Shown: positions 28,367-36,735 of the stretch, piece by piece
Position numbering within the stretch: position 1 is the stretch's first letter
Layout of the letters: each line of letters starts with the position of its first letter
Source of the DNA: Salinirussus salinus
Lineage (GTDB): Archaea > Halobacteriota > Halobacteria > Halobacteriales > Haloarculaceae
Assembly: GCF_009831455.1 (NCBI RefSeq)
Contig: NZ_WOWO01000004.1
Location: 62,001 to 126,000 of the forward strand
Direction: 5' to 3'
DNA length: 64,000 nt
The notes under the pieces: model-generated
The model's database searches: none
What the model was told of the DNA's origin: nothing
What the model saw: the letters and a program-made list of their open reading frames with translations, nothing else
Translations under genes and position numbers: made by a program

Positions 28367-29020
28367 TCACTCGCCGGCCGGGCCGGGCGGCCAGGACAGC
28401 GTCTTGAACCCGTCCCGGGTCAGGAGACCGTCGCTCAGGTGCGGGGTCGCGTTCAGCTGCACGGCCGTGTCCGAGGTGCCCCAGCGCAGGTCGAACAGGG
28501 CCGTATTGTTGACGGGCAGGACCGTCTCGGTCACCGACCCGCCCAGCGCGTCCATCGTCAGCGCGAGCACCGGCACCGCCGACGTGACCGCCAGCACCGT
28601 TCCGTCCTCGGGCTGGTCGTCCCGGACCGCTTCCTTCGCCTCCAGCACCCGACTCCGGACATCGGCCGGCGTCTCCCCCAGGTCGAGGTCGCCCTCGACC
28701 CACGCCTGCGCCCACTCCCGCTGTCCCAGCCCCTCCTCGATGCAGCACTGCAACGCTTCCTTCGGCCAGGGAACGTCGTCGAGTTCGGGCAGCTCCCGGA
28801 CCGGGACATCCCGGCCGGAGACGAGGTCGAACACCTCCGACAGCACCGCGACGGTCTCGCGGTGCCGGTCCGACGTCCCCGTGTAGACCGCCTCGACCGG
28901 CTCCGGCTGTCGGCAGAGGTGGGTCGCCAGCAACTCCGCCTGTAACCGCCCGGTCTCGCTTATCGTGTACCGCCCCTCGTCCTCGTGGAGGGCCGCGCGT
29001 CTGACGACGTACGCTTGCAT
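28367..29020 (-). CDS. Degenerate histidine phosphatase (phosphoglycerate mutase-like)
   Basis: 217 residues from MQAYVVRRAALHEDEGRYTI. The overall layout is that of the histidine phosphatase family: first strand, TISETGRLQAELLATHL (normally 'LTxxGxxQA'), VYTGTSDRHRETVAVL (normally 'SSPLxRAxxTA') and VLAVTSAVPVLALTMDALGG (normally 'VxHGGxxR'). The catalytic RHG is RRA here, and the second histidine of SHG is replaced (TSA), so it is unlikely to use the standard phosphohistidine chemistry. It may instead bind a phosphorylated metabolite or protein, which would fit a phosphotransfer cluster. Lies directly after the regulator on the same strand (about 160 bases). Confidence 0.72.
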   Translation of the reverse strand: MQAYVVRRAALHEDEGRYTISETGRLQAELLATHLCRQPEPVEAVYTGTSDRHRETVAVLSEVFDLVSGRDVPVRELPELDDVPWPKEALQCCIEEGLGQREWAQAWVEGDLDLGETPADVRSRVLEAKEAVRDDQPEDGTVLAVTSAVPVLALTMDALGGSVTETVLPVNNTALFDLRWGTSDTAVQLNATPHLSDGLLTRDGFKTLSWPPGPAGE

Positions 29021-29157
29021 GTCACCCACTGTCACGACCGGCCGGGATAAGTCCGGGGGCGTGCACCGAACGCGATGGCGGGCCGCTGTGTGTCCTCGCA
29101 CCGGCGGGCGACGCGTCCTGTTTCCCGGGCCCTCTCCGGAACCGGGCGGCTGGTGGG

Positions 29158-29171
29158 GAGAGGTATATACC
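29158..29171 (+). promoter_or_regulatory. TATA box of surE copy 1
   Basis: GAGGTATATACCGG, a symmetrical TATA-type box. A leader of about 45 bases would follow and include the hairpin GGGGTGAACCCC (29201-29212). Confidence 0.55.
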
Positions 29172-29235
29172 GGTAGGGTCTCACATTACCAACATTCTAT
29201 AGGGGTGAACCCCAGTGACTAGTCAGTAGACCCAC

Positions 29236-30123
29236 ATGGACGACCCGAGGATCCTCCTGACCAACGACGACGGGATCGACGCCGCGGGCCTGCTGGCGCT
29301 GAAGCGGGGGCTCGCCGATGTCGGCTCGGTGACCGCCGTCGCACCCCAGACGAACATGAGCGGGACGGGTCGCGCGCTCTCGCTGGGTCGGTCCCGGGCA
29401 CTGTCCGGGGAGCTGTCCATCGACGTCCACGAGGGCGACAACGGGTTCTCGTTCGACGTCCCGTACACCGACCACGACAACGGCTACGCCGTCGACGGGA
29501 CGCCCTGTGACTGCGTCGTGGGCGGGCACGCCCTCGACCCGGCGCCCGACCTCGTGGTGAGCGGCTGCAACCCCGGCGCGAACACCGGCCAGTACACCGT
29601 CTCGCGGTCGGGGACCGTCAGCGCGGCGATGGAGGGGGCACTGCTCGGCACCCCGTCGGTCGCCATCTCGATGGACACCCTCGGGAGCAGGGGCGACCTG
29701 ACGGTCGATGACTTCGACCGGGCCAGCCGGCTCACCACGACACTGGTCGAGCGGGCCATCGACCACCAGGTTTTCTCCGGTGTCGACTTCCTCAACGTCA
29801 GTATCCCGGACCCGGACGAGCCGGTTCGGGGGGTTGCGGTGACCCGCCCCGACACGCGGTACGGACTCGAGGCCGTCGAGGGTGGGGAGTCCTCGTTCCG
29901 GATCCGTGCGGCGAAACCCGACGAGACCGGCGAGGAGGTCGACTCCCGTGCCGTCCCGACGGACCGTGCCGCACTCGCGCAGAACTTCGTCGCGGTCTCC
30001 CCGTTTCACCTTCCGACCGAACCGACGCGGACGGAGGCGGTCGAGACCGTGGCCCGCGAGCTGTCGGCGGAGTTCGGGCGAACCCAGGCCGTTGACCCCA
30101 CACCCGGATCCCGCGGCGAGTGA
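29236..30123 (+). CDS. surE: 5'/3'-nucleotidase SurE, paralogue 1
   Basis: 295 residues. Metal-dependent phosphatase of nucleoside monophosphates and other phosphomonoesters. Metal-binding ILLTNDDGIDA at the N-terminus, VAPQTNMSGTG, VVSGCNPGANTGQ and SRSGTVSAAMEGAL are all intact. Compared with the paralogue at 32730 it has an insertion of about 20 residues after SLGRSRALSG (an acidic DVHEGDNGFSFDVPYTD segment) next to the active site, which suggests a changed substrate. Its location between the phosphatase-like protein and the PEP-synthase-like protein suggests a role in handling phosphorylated intermediates. Confidence 0.93.
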   Translation: MDDPRILLTNDDGIDAAGLLALKRGLADVGSVTAVAPQTNMSGTGRALSLGRSRALSGELSIDVHEGDNGFSFDVPYTDHDNGYAVDGTPCDCVVGGHALDPAPDLVVSGCNPGANTGQYTVSRSGTVSAAMEGALLGTPSVAISMDTLGSRGDLTVDDFDRASRLTTTLVERAIDHQVFSGVDFLNVSIPDPDEPVRGVAVTRPDTRYGLEAVEGGESSFRIRAAKPDETGEEVDSRAVPTDRAALAQNFVAVSPFHLPTEPTRTEAVETVARELSAEFGRTQAVDPTPGSRGE

Positions 30124-30183
30124 CTGACCCCGGGTGACGCCGGGAGCGGTCCTGGTCTGAGCCGCCGGCCAACCGGACGGGCG

Positions 30184-31545
30184 CTACTCCAGGAGCGTGA
30201 GCTCGCCGCCGGTCCCGTCGACGCGGACCCGCGTCCCGGGCTCGACGGTCCGGCCGCCGACTTCGGCACGTCCCGCGCTCTCGTCGACGTCGAACCCCTC
30301 GCAACCGACGACGGCCGGCGTGTCGAGTTCGCGAGCGACGATCGCCGCGTGGCTGGTCGTCCCCCCCTCGGCGGTGACGACCGCCTCGGCGGCTTTCATC
30401 CCCGGGAGGTCCGAGGGCGAGGTCCGCTCCCTGGCTAGCACGACGTCGTGTCCCGCCTTCGCCCGCTTGACCGCCGCGAGCGTCTCGAACCGGAGCTCCC
30501 CGACCGCCGACCCCGGGGCGGCACCGAGCCCGTCGACCGTCACGCCCCGTGGGTCGTCTGTCCCCGCCCCCGCCGGCGTCGAGCCGCCGCCGGTCGTTAT
30601 CGGTCGGGCCTGGAGGACGACCACGTCGCCGTCGCTGATCGCCCACTCGATGTCCTGTGGTCCGTCCCGACGCGTCTCGATCTCCCGGCCGATGTCGACG
30701 AGGGTCCCGATCTCGTCCCGGTCGAGCACTTGCTCTTCGCGCTTCCCCTCCGGCACCGGCCGCCGGACGGTCTCACCGTCCGGCGCGCGCTCGACCATCA
30801 CGCGTTTGGTGTTGACCGTCTTCTCGAGCAGGCTGTCCGTGTCGCGGTCGACGACGTAATTGTCGGGCGAGACGGCCCCGCTCACGACCGCCTCCCCGAG
30901 CCCCCACGCGGCCTCGACCGTCATCTCGCGCGCCTCGGTTGCGGGGTCGACGGTGAAGAGCACGCCGCTCTTGTCGGCCTCGACCAGTTCCTGGACGATG
31001 ACCGCGATCCCGGCCTCGTCGGCCCGGTCGTGCTCGGCCCGGTAGGTGAGCGCCCGGTCGGTGAACAGCGACGCCCAGCAGTCTTTCACCCGCTGGAGCA
31101 CCGCCTCGGCCCCCTCGACGGCGAGATAGGTCTCCTGCTGGCCGGCGAAGCTGGCGTCTGCCCCGTCCTCGTCGGTCGCCGAGGACCGTACCGCGACCCG
31201 GGGTTCCCCCATCGCCGCGTACGCCTCGGTCACCGCCTCGACGTGCTCCGGCGGGAGCTCTGCGTCCCGGACGAGCTCGCGGGCTTCCCGTCCCGCCTCG
31301 GCGAGTGTATCCGGGTCCGGGTCGGAGGTGTCGAAGTCGAGCGCCGCCGCGAGGTCCGACGCGAGCCCCGCCTGCCGGACGAAGGAGTGGTACGCCTCCG
31401 TCGTGAGGACGAACCCGTCCGGGACGGGAAACCCGGTCTCCCGCAGCTCGACGATGCTCGCCCCCTTCCCGCCGAGCACACCTGCCGGGTCACCGTCCAC
31501 CGAACCGCCAGGGCCGATCTCGTGGACGAGGGCGTCACTACTCAT
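30184..31545 (-). CDS. PEP-synthase-like protein: ATP-grasp plus phosphohistidine domain, no PEP barrel
   Basis: 453 residues from MSSDALVHEIGPGG. N-terminal PPDK-type ATP-binding domain: LGGKGASIVELRETGFPVP (residues about 24-42), AVRSSATDEDGADASFAGQQ (118-137), and VDPATEAREMTVEAAWGLGE (199-218). The C-terminal swivelling domain has VTAEGGTTSHAAIVARELD with His399. The C-terminal TIM barrel that binds PEP/pyruvate is missing, so it cannot be a normal PEP synthase. Enzymes of this type (rifampicin phosphotransferase, phenylphosphate synthase) use ATP to phosphorylate another acceptor. It may energise the freestanding swivel protein at 21399 or act alone. An alternative ATG five codons upstream (31560) exists. 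Confidence 0.88.
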   Translation of the reverse strand: MSSDALVHEIGPGGSVDGDPAGVLGGKGASIVELRETGFPVPDGFVLTTEAYHSFVRQAGLASDLAAALDFDTSDPDPDTLAEAGREARELVRDAELPPEHVEAVTEAYAAMGEPRVAVRSSATDEDGADASFAGQQETYLAVEGAEAVLQRVKDCWASLFTDRALTYRAEHDRADEAGIAVIVQELVEADKSGVLFTVDPATEAREMTVEAAWGLGEAVVSGAVSPDNYVVDRDTDSLLEKTVNTKRVMVERAPDGETVRRPVPEGKREEQVLDRDEIGTLVDIGREIETRRDGPQDIEWAISDGDVVVLQARPITTGGGSTPAGAGTDDPRGVTVDGLGAAPGSAVGELRFETLAAVKRAKAGHDVVLARERTSPSDLPGMKAAEAVVTAEGGTTSHAAIVARELDTPAVVGCEGFDVDESAGRAEVGGRTVEPGTRVRVDGTGGELTLLE

Positions 31546-31562
31546 GGTATGTCCATACATGC
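31545..31562. promoter_or_regulatory. GTATG-CATAC palindrome at the start of the PEP-synthase-like gene
   Basis: GTATGTCCATAC (31548-31559) is a five-base dyad around TC, overlapping the alternative starts. Its half-site resembles the arms at 28203-28248, so one regulator could act at both. Confidence 0.4.
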
Positions 31563-31668
31563 CACTGTAGAAAACAGTACTGGTCTATACCGCGGGGAGG
31601 GCTCTCCTGACCTCTCGAGCGGTTCGGGAGAGAGACGTCGTCGGTCGGCTATCGACCCGTCGACCCGT

Positions 31669-32601
31669 TCAGTCGTCGGCCGCCGTCGGCGTATCGCCGA
31701 CCGATTGCTCGAACGCCCGCTCGACGTTCCCCAGCCGGTCGAACCGCTCCGGGCCGACCCACGTGACCGTCGACTCGAGGGACTGTTTGGCGGTCTGCAA
31801 CAGCGGCTCCTCGTCGACGTCGAACAGGTTGGGCTCGAGGTCCGGCGGCAGCCGCTTCTCGAGATACTGCTCGAAGACCGGCTCGTACACCTCCGTGACG
31901 ATGCTCTCGTCCATGTCGGCGAGTTTCATCATCAGCCACTGGCCGTTCATGATATGCCGGCCCTCGTCGGTCCGGATCCGGGTGAACCCCTCCCGCAGCC
32001 CGGGCAGGAACGACTCCTGGCCGGACCGCTCCTCCAGGTGGTCGAACACCTGCTCCAGCTGCGCGTACCCGACTCTGGCGTGTTGGTTCTCGATCAGGCC
32101 CATGTACAGGAGTACCGCCTCCGCGTAGGTGTGCAGGAGCCGCTCCTGGTCGCCAGCCTTGACAGCCGCCCGGAGGTCGCGCTGGACTTCATAGAGGTCG
32201 TCGGTGTGGTAGCCGTCGTCCCCGTCGTCCTCCTCCTGGAACGCGGCCGTGTCCTGCGTGCCGATCACCTCACCGAAGTACCGGCTGAAAAAGTCCGTGT
32301 GCTTCGCTTCCTCGTAGAGGTGGCTCGTCAGGAACATCTCCTCTTGGACCGGGTCGAACGACGGGTTCTCAAGCTCCTGTGGCGCCTCCAGGTAGGGTTT
32401 GAGCGTCCGCGTGACGTTCTCCTCCCCGTCGTAGAAGGCCGCGAGAAACGCCGCGATGTACTGCTGTTCCTCCTCGGCGAGCGTGCTCCAGTCCTCCTTG
32501 TCCTGCTCGAAGTCGATGTCGTCCGGGTCCCACGTCCCCTGCCGCTTCGCGTCCGCAAACAGCTGGTACGACCGCTCTTTGTCGTGGTAGTCGACTGGCA
32601 T
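31669..32601 (-). CDS. R2lox-like Mn/Fe (or diiron) oxidase, ribonucleotide reductase R2 homologue
   Basis: 310 residues. The six metal ligands of the ferritin-like R2 fold can be placed: Glu60 (YDGEENV), Glu98 and His101 (YEEAKH), Glu171 (GLIEN), Glu213 and His216 (DEGRH). Val63 (three after the first Glu) and Tyr166 (five before Glu171) match the residues that form the ether crosslink of R2-like ligand-binding oxidases, which bind a Mn/Fe centre and a fatty-acid-like ligand. No R1 gene is adjacent, supporting R2lox over a true reductase subunit. Likely substrate: a hydrophobic or fatty acid-like molecule. Divergent from surE copy 2. Confidence 0.85.
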   Translation of the reverse strand: MPVDYHDKERSYQLFADAKRQGTWDPDDIDFEQDKEDWSTLAEEEQQYIAAFLAAFYDGEENVTRTLKPYLEAPQELENPSFDPVQEEMFLTSHLYEEAKHTDFFSRYFGEVIGTQDTAAFQEEDDGDDGYHTDDLYEVQRDLRAAVKAGDQERLLHTYAEAVLLYMGLIENQHARVGYAQLEQVFDHLEERSGQESFLPGLREGFTRIRTDEGRHIMNGQWLMMKLADMDESIVTEVYEPVFEQYLEKRLPPDLEPNLFDVDEEPLLQTAKQSLESTVTWVGPERFDRLGNVERAFEQSVGDTPTAADD

Positions 32602-32612
32602 GGGTTATCATC

Positions 32613-32638
32613 ACACTATTGTTCCACAATAATAGTGT
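32613..32638. promoter_or_regulatory. AT-rich dyad in the R2lox/surE divergent promoter
   Basis: ACACTATT (32613-32620) and AATAGTGT (32631-32638) are perfect inverted arms, and an inner dyad ATTGT-TCC-ACAAT (32618-32630) is nested between them. It lies 12-37 bases before the R2lox ATG, over the expected TATA position, so it is probably an operator as well as the promoter. Confidence 0.55.
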
Positions 32639-32729
32639 TTGTCGTTGAATTGTGAGTTCGCTCCGGCGTCGTCGCCGGTGGCTCCGCGGGCGACGTAACA
32701 TCTAACACCCGTTCCGGTGAACGTGGCGT

Positions 32730-33536
32730 GTGAGCGACCCGGTCATCCTCCTGACAAACGACGACGGCATCGACGCGGTCGGGCTCCGGGCCCTCCACGA
32801 CCGGCTCGCCGACCGGGCGCGGGTCGTGGCCGTGGCGCCCGACGAGGACCGGAGCGGTGCGGGACTCACGATGAACACGTACCTCAGCGTCGCCGAGCAC
32901 GAACTCGGCTACCAGGTCAGCGGAACGCCGGCCGACTGCGTCCAGCTCGCCACCAGCGGGCTGGACTTCGACCCGGACCTGGTGGTCTCGGGCTGCAACC
33001 CGGGGCCGAACATCGGCGCGCACACCCTCAGCCGGTCGGGCACCGTCGGCGCCGCGATGGAGGCGGGACTGTCCGGCGTACCGGCACTCGCAGTCTCGCT
33101 GTACGACCCCGAGCGGCTGTTCGTCACCGACCCGCCGGCGGAGGACTACGCCCACGCCGCCGACGCGGCGGCGTACCTCGTCGACCGGATGCTCGATGGC
33201 TCGTTCGGCGCCGCCGACTACGTCAACGCCGTCGTTCCCACCCCGACATCCGGTCCGGGACGCCCGACGCTGCGGATCACTCGCCCGTCCCGCCGGTTCG
33301 AGATCTACACCGAGCGGTCCATCCGGGAGGCCGTCGCCGAGGACGGCGAGATGGAGTTCCGCGACCGCTTCTGGGAGGGGCTGCTCGCGGGCGAGGTCGA
33401 GGACCCGGTCGGGACCGACCGCCGGGCGGTCGCCGACGGGGAGGTCAGCGTCTCGCCGCTGCAGGAACCGCACGTCGCCGCGAGCGACGACGGGTTCGCG
33501 TCGGTCGGCGAGGGATACGCCGAGTGGGGTGAGTGA
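32730..33536 (+). CDS. surE: 5'/3'-nucleotidase SurE, paralogue 2
   Basis: 268 residues from a GTG. Complete SurE signatures: ILLTNDDGIDAVGLRALHDR, VAPDEDRSGAG, VVSGCNPGPNIG and SRSGTVGAAMEAGL. No insertion near the active site, so this is the more canonical of the two copies. Activity: phosphatase on nucleotides with a divalent metal. Divergent from R2lox with about 130 bases between. Confidence 0.94.
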   Translation: MSDPVILLTNDDGIDAVGLRALHDRLADRARVVAVAPDEDRSGAGLTMNTYLSVAEHELGYQVSGTPADCVQLATSGLDFDPDLVVSGCNPGPNIGAHTLSRSGTVGAAMEAGLSGVPALAVSLYDPERLFVTDPPAEDYAHAADAAAYLVDRMLDGSFGAADYVNAVVPTPTSGPGRPTLRITRPSRRFEIYTERSIREAVAEDGEMEFRDRFWEGLLAGEVEDPVGTDRRAVADGEVSVSPLQEPHVAASDDGFASVGEGYAEWGE

Positions 33537-33593
33537 GCCCCGGCCGCCGCTGGTGGCCGTGGTTTCAAGCCGCCAGCATCCCTGGCGGGAGGC

Positions 33594-34202
33594 ATGGAGG
33601 TCTACAACGTCACCGCCGACGCCGACGTGTTCACCTGCAACGCCTACCTGGCGCTGGGCGCGGAGCCGACGATGGTCGACGCCGGCGCGATGGAAGGGGT
33701 CGTCGACGCGATACGGGAGCACACCGACGAGCTCTCGAAGGTGGTCGTCACCCACCAGCACGGCGACCACGTCGAACAGCTCGAGGCGGTCGTCGAGGCG
33801 TTCGACGCGGACTGTTATGCCTACGCCGACCACCCGGCCCGGACCCGCGGGCTGGCGGACGGCGACGAGGTCGTCGTGGGCGACGAGACCTGTGAGGTGG
33901 TCTACACGCCGGGCCACGGCGACGACCACGTCTCCGTCGTCGGCGACCGCTCGCTGTTCTCGGGGGACGTGGTGGTCCACGACGACGGCGCCTTCGACTA
34001 CGGGAGTTTCGGCCGGACGGATTACCCGGGAATGAGCCGCGAGCGACTCATCGAGAGCATCCGCGAGCTCTTAGAGCGGATGCCCGAGGGTGTCGAACAT
34101 ATGTACGCCGGTCACGGCGGCGTCTTCCACGGCGACGTGCGCGACGTGGTGGAGACGGCGCTCTCGCGGGCGGAGAAGCGCGAGCCGAAATACCCGGACT
34201 AG
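33594..34202 (+). CDS. MBL-fold metallo-hydrolase (glyoxalase II-like)
   Basis: 202 residues. The metal motif is VVVTHQHGDHVEQLEAVVEA (HxHxDH), with further ligands at YTPGHGDDHVSVV, LFSGDVVVHDDGAFDYGSFG and MYAGHGG. This order (THxHxDH, PGHxxx, GD, GH) fits the glyoxalase II-like branch of small thioester or phosphodiester hydrolases. The start MEVYNVTADADVFTCNAYLA places it a little after surE (58 bases). Its stop overlaps the stop of the convergent zinc-ribbon gene by two bases. Confidence 0.87.
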   Translation: MEVYNVTADADVFTCNAYLALGAEPTMVDAGAMEGVVDAIREHTDELSKVVVTHQHGDHVEQLEAVVEAFDADCYAYADHPARTRGLADGDEVVVGDETCEVVYTPGHGDDHVSVVGDRSLFSGDVVVHDDGAFDYGSFGRTDYPGMSRERLIESIRELLERMPEGVEHMYAGHGGVFHGDVRDVVETALSRAEKREPKYPD

Positions 34203-34504
34203 AGGAGCGGGTCGCGGGAGCGACCGCCGGCGTCCGGGTCACGGTCCAGCTCGGTGCACGGCACCCACGCGAACGCGGCCCGTGCCGAGCGGGCGACCAG
34301 GGATGTGACGGGTGTGCGGTCCCGGCCGGCCGGGCGGACGGTGACGGTCTCGTGGCAGGTGGGACACCGGTAGACGTCACCGTCGAGCGTCGGGTAGACC
34401 GACCAGTCGCCGTCGACGTGTCCCTCGTGCCCACACGCGGGGCAGAAGAGCACGCTCTTGTGGCTGGGAGAGTGTGACGGCGACCGGCCGGGCTGGTGTG
34501 CCAT
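34199..34504 (-). CDS. Small zinc-ribbon protein
   Basis: 101 residues starting MAHQPGRSPSHSPSHKSVLF. One zinc ribbon: FCPACGHEG (CxxC) and YRCPTCHETVTV (CxxC), then a basic/proline C-terminal tail. Similar small ribbons are common in haloarchaea and often bind nucleic acid; no specific function can be given. The ATG is placed just after the A/T-rich box GCATAAAG (about 34530). It ends convergently with the metallo-hydrolase. Confidence 0.7.
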   Translation of the reverse strand: MAHQPGRSPSHSPSHKSVLFCPACGHEGHVDGDWSVYPTLDGDVYRCPTCHETVTVRPAGRDRTPVTSLVARSARAAFAWVPCTELDRDPDAGGRSRDPLL

Positions 34505-34706
34505 GCACCTCTGTCTTGGTCTCGCTCGCGCATAAAGGTGGCGCTGAATGGCAGTAAATGGTGTCAAATGGTGTCGTTCGAGCCGCGGAACGCAAGCGGG
34601 CGCTATCGAGCGGGGCCGCGGAGCGAGTGTCGCGCGACTCGCGGGTGACGCCGGCCGTGCGAACGCCGGGCTCGGGGAGTGATGTGACGACAGGAAAGGG
34701 AGGGGG

Positions 34707-34856
34707 TCAGGCGCTCCGGCTCTCGCGGGCTTTCGGGCGGAGGCGGGCGTAGCCACACTTCCGGCAGCGCTCGGCCCGCTGGGGGTTCCGGGCGTTACAG
34801 CGCATGCAGATCAGCTTCGTGAAGATGCGTTCCTCTGCCTCGTCGAAACTCGCCAT
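34707..34856 (-). CDS. rpl40e: Ribosomal protein L40e
   Basis: 49 residues, [20 protein letters not shown] at the start with Cxx[21 protein letters not shown] with the second CxxC, so one zinc site. It is the usual length of archaeal L40e, which binds the large subunit. A TATA-like CTTAAACG lies about 25-30 bases before the ATG on this strand; the mRNA is probably leaderless. Confidence 0.95.
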   Translation of the reverse strand: MASFDEAEERIFTKLICMRCNARNPQRAERCRKCGYARLRPKARESRSA

Positions 34857-34950
34857 GTCCGGCTCTACTGCGTTGGCGCGTTTAAGTTCGGTGGTTTTCC
34901 CGTGGGCCGGATGGACACCGTTTAACAGCCGGGATTCGTACCCACTGGCA

Positions 34951-36726
34951 ATGTCCGACGGGGCCGACAGCGACGACGATTTCGAGATGGACATCGGCGT
35001 CAGCGACCGGCGGCGACTGGTCCGGCACTTCCTCGGTCGGACGGCCGCGGTCGTCGTCGTGCTCGGGCTGTGGTACGTGACGCGACCACTCTGGCACGGC
35101 CTCGTCTACTCGATGCTGTTCTCCCCGTCCGCGACGGTGCTGCTGGGCGGGAGCCTGTTGACCGCGCTCGTGCTCTGGTACTACCCGCCGTGGCGGATGG
35201 AGGCTGACGGAAACGACGGGCGGAGTGTGAGCGTCGTAGACGACGGGAGCGACGACGAGGAGTTCCCCTTCGAGGCCACCCCGGGCGAGCTGTTCGACAT
35301 CGGCGGGACCCGGGGCCGCAAGCTCCAGCGGTTCACCTCGGTGGTCGCGGTCCTGTTCGTCCTGTCGATCCTGGTCGGGATCCCGGCGGGGCCGCTGGAA
35401 CAGCGGACGCTGGCAGCCCAGACGATGGCCGACGCCACCGAGGTCGCGGAATTCCCCGACGCCAACCCCGAGAACCCGCGGGTCGTCCCCCGGCAGGTCT
35501 CCGATGTCGCCACCAGCGGCTCGGTCTCCTACCGCCAGCACCGGCTCGGAGCGAGTGACATCGCCCGCACGGAGAACGGCTCGCTGGCGTGGTCCTACGC
35601 CATCGAGCCGGACGGGTTCAGAAACCGCGTGGTGGAGAACCAGCGCGGCGTGCTGGTCGCGGACATGACGGAACTCGACGAGCGGCCCGTCGAGGTCTAT
35701 GACCAGGAGTTCACCTACGGGCAGGGGATGTTCCTCTACCGGTCGGCGGACTGGCGTCTGAAGTCGACTGACTACCTCGCGAAGTACAACGACGAGCCCG
35801 TCGAGTTTAGCCACGACGGCCAGCCCTACATGTTCTATCCGAAGACTGGTCACGAGTGGCACCTGGCGCCGTTCCCGCACACCACACCGACCTGGAAGGG
35901 TGGCGCGCTGGTCCACACCAACGGGACGGTCGAGCACCTCTCGCCCGAGGAGGCCCGGTCGCATCCGGTGCTGGATGGGCAGCGGCTCTACCCGCTGACG
36001 CTCACCCGCGCGGAGATGGAGTCGCTGAACTACCGTAACGGGATCATCAATCAACTGCCGGTCGTCGGTGCCCACGAGGACGAAGTCGAGGTCGCGGGAC
36101 TCCCGGACAGCGCGGAGAACAGCCAGCCGTTCGTGATCGACCTCGAGGGTGAACGGATGTCGTACGTGACGGCACTCGAGCCGTACGGCAGCGACACACG
36201 GGGGCTCGATGAGGTGTGGTTCGCCGACGCCGAGACCGGCGAGTACACTTACTTCGCCACCGGGAGAGAGCAGCTGACTGGCCCCGAACGCGCGATGGGA
36301 GTCGCCCGCGCGTCGGACTCCCGGACCAACTGGGGGGAGAACTTCGTCGTGGCCGAGCCGGTGCCGATCACTGTCGACGGGGAGCTGTGGTGGCAGATCA
36401 AGGTCGTCCCCACCGACGCCACCGACGTGGCACGCAACGTCTTCGTCAACGCCAACGACAGCGCGACCGTCGAACTGCGTACCGATGCCGGCATCCGCTC
36501 CTTCGTCGCCGGCGAGCAGGTGCCCGACCGGTCGGAGCCACCACGCAACGGGACCGACAGCAGCGACGGCGACAGCGCCGACGGCGGCCAGGATGAGGAC
36601 GTCCTCTACTACGTCGTCGTGACCGACCAAGAGGGCAACGTCGTCGAGCGGATCCCTGTCAGACGGGGGCAGGACACCCGGATCGTCGACCCCGGCGGGA
36701 GCGAGAACGCGACAGCGAGCGGCTGA
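34951..36726 (+). CDS. Large membrane-anchored hypothetical protein
   Basis: 591 residues from [20 protein letters not shown]. Three hydrophobic segments in the N-terminal 175 residues ([53 protein letters not shown]), then a long extracytoplasmic acidic domain without recognisable motifs (e.g. [20 protein letters not shown]) and a C-terminal Asp/Ser-rich linker followed by a beta segment. I do not recognise a family; such proteins appear conserved among haloarchaea. TTTAACA box at 34920 gives a leaderless start. It converges with tsr3, ten bases apart. Confidence 0.7.
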   Translation: MSDGADSDDDFEMDIGVSDRRRLVRHFLGRTAAVVVVLGLWYVTRPLWHGLVYSMLFSPSATVLLGGSLLTALVLWYYPPWRMEADGNDGRSVSVVDDGSDDEEFPFEATPGELFDIGGTRGRKLQRFTSVVAVLFVLSILVGIPAGPLEQRTLAAQTMADATEVAEFPDANPENPRVVPRQVSDVATSGSVSYRQHRLGASDIARTENGSLAWSYAIEPDGFRNRVVENQRGVLVADMTELDERPVEVYDQEFTYGQGMFLYRSADWRLKSTDYLAKYNDEPVEFSHDGQPYMFYPKTGHEWHLAPFPHTTPTWKGGALVHTNGTVEHLSPEEARSHPVLDGQRLYPLTLTRAEMESLNYRNGIINQLPVVGAHEDEVEVAGLPDSAENSQPFVIDLEGERMSYVTALEPYGSDTRGLDEVWFADAETGEYTYFATGREQLTGPERAMGVARASDSRTNWGENFVVAEPVPITVDGELWWQIKVVPTDATDVARNVFVNANDSATVELRTDAGIRSFVAGEQVPDRSEPPRNGTDSSDGDSADGGQDEDVLYYVVVTDQEGNVVERIPVRRGQDTRIVDPGGSENATASG

Positions 36727-36735
36727 AGCAGTCGG

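Noticed and set aside
30184-31545. Genuine phosphoenolpyruvate synthase
   Set aside because: The PEP/pyruvate-binding TIM barrel is missing (453 residues against about 750-800).
31669-32601. Ribonucleotide reductase small subunit of a complete enzyme
   Set aside because: No large subunit gene nearby, and the Val/Tyr crosslink pair fits R2lox better.
34558-34752. 64-aa plus-strand frame between the zinc-ribbon and L40e genes
   Set aside because: Overlaps L40e antisense and consists of low-complexity Arg/Ser/Gly.
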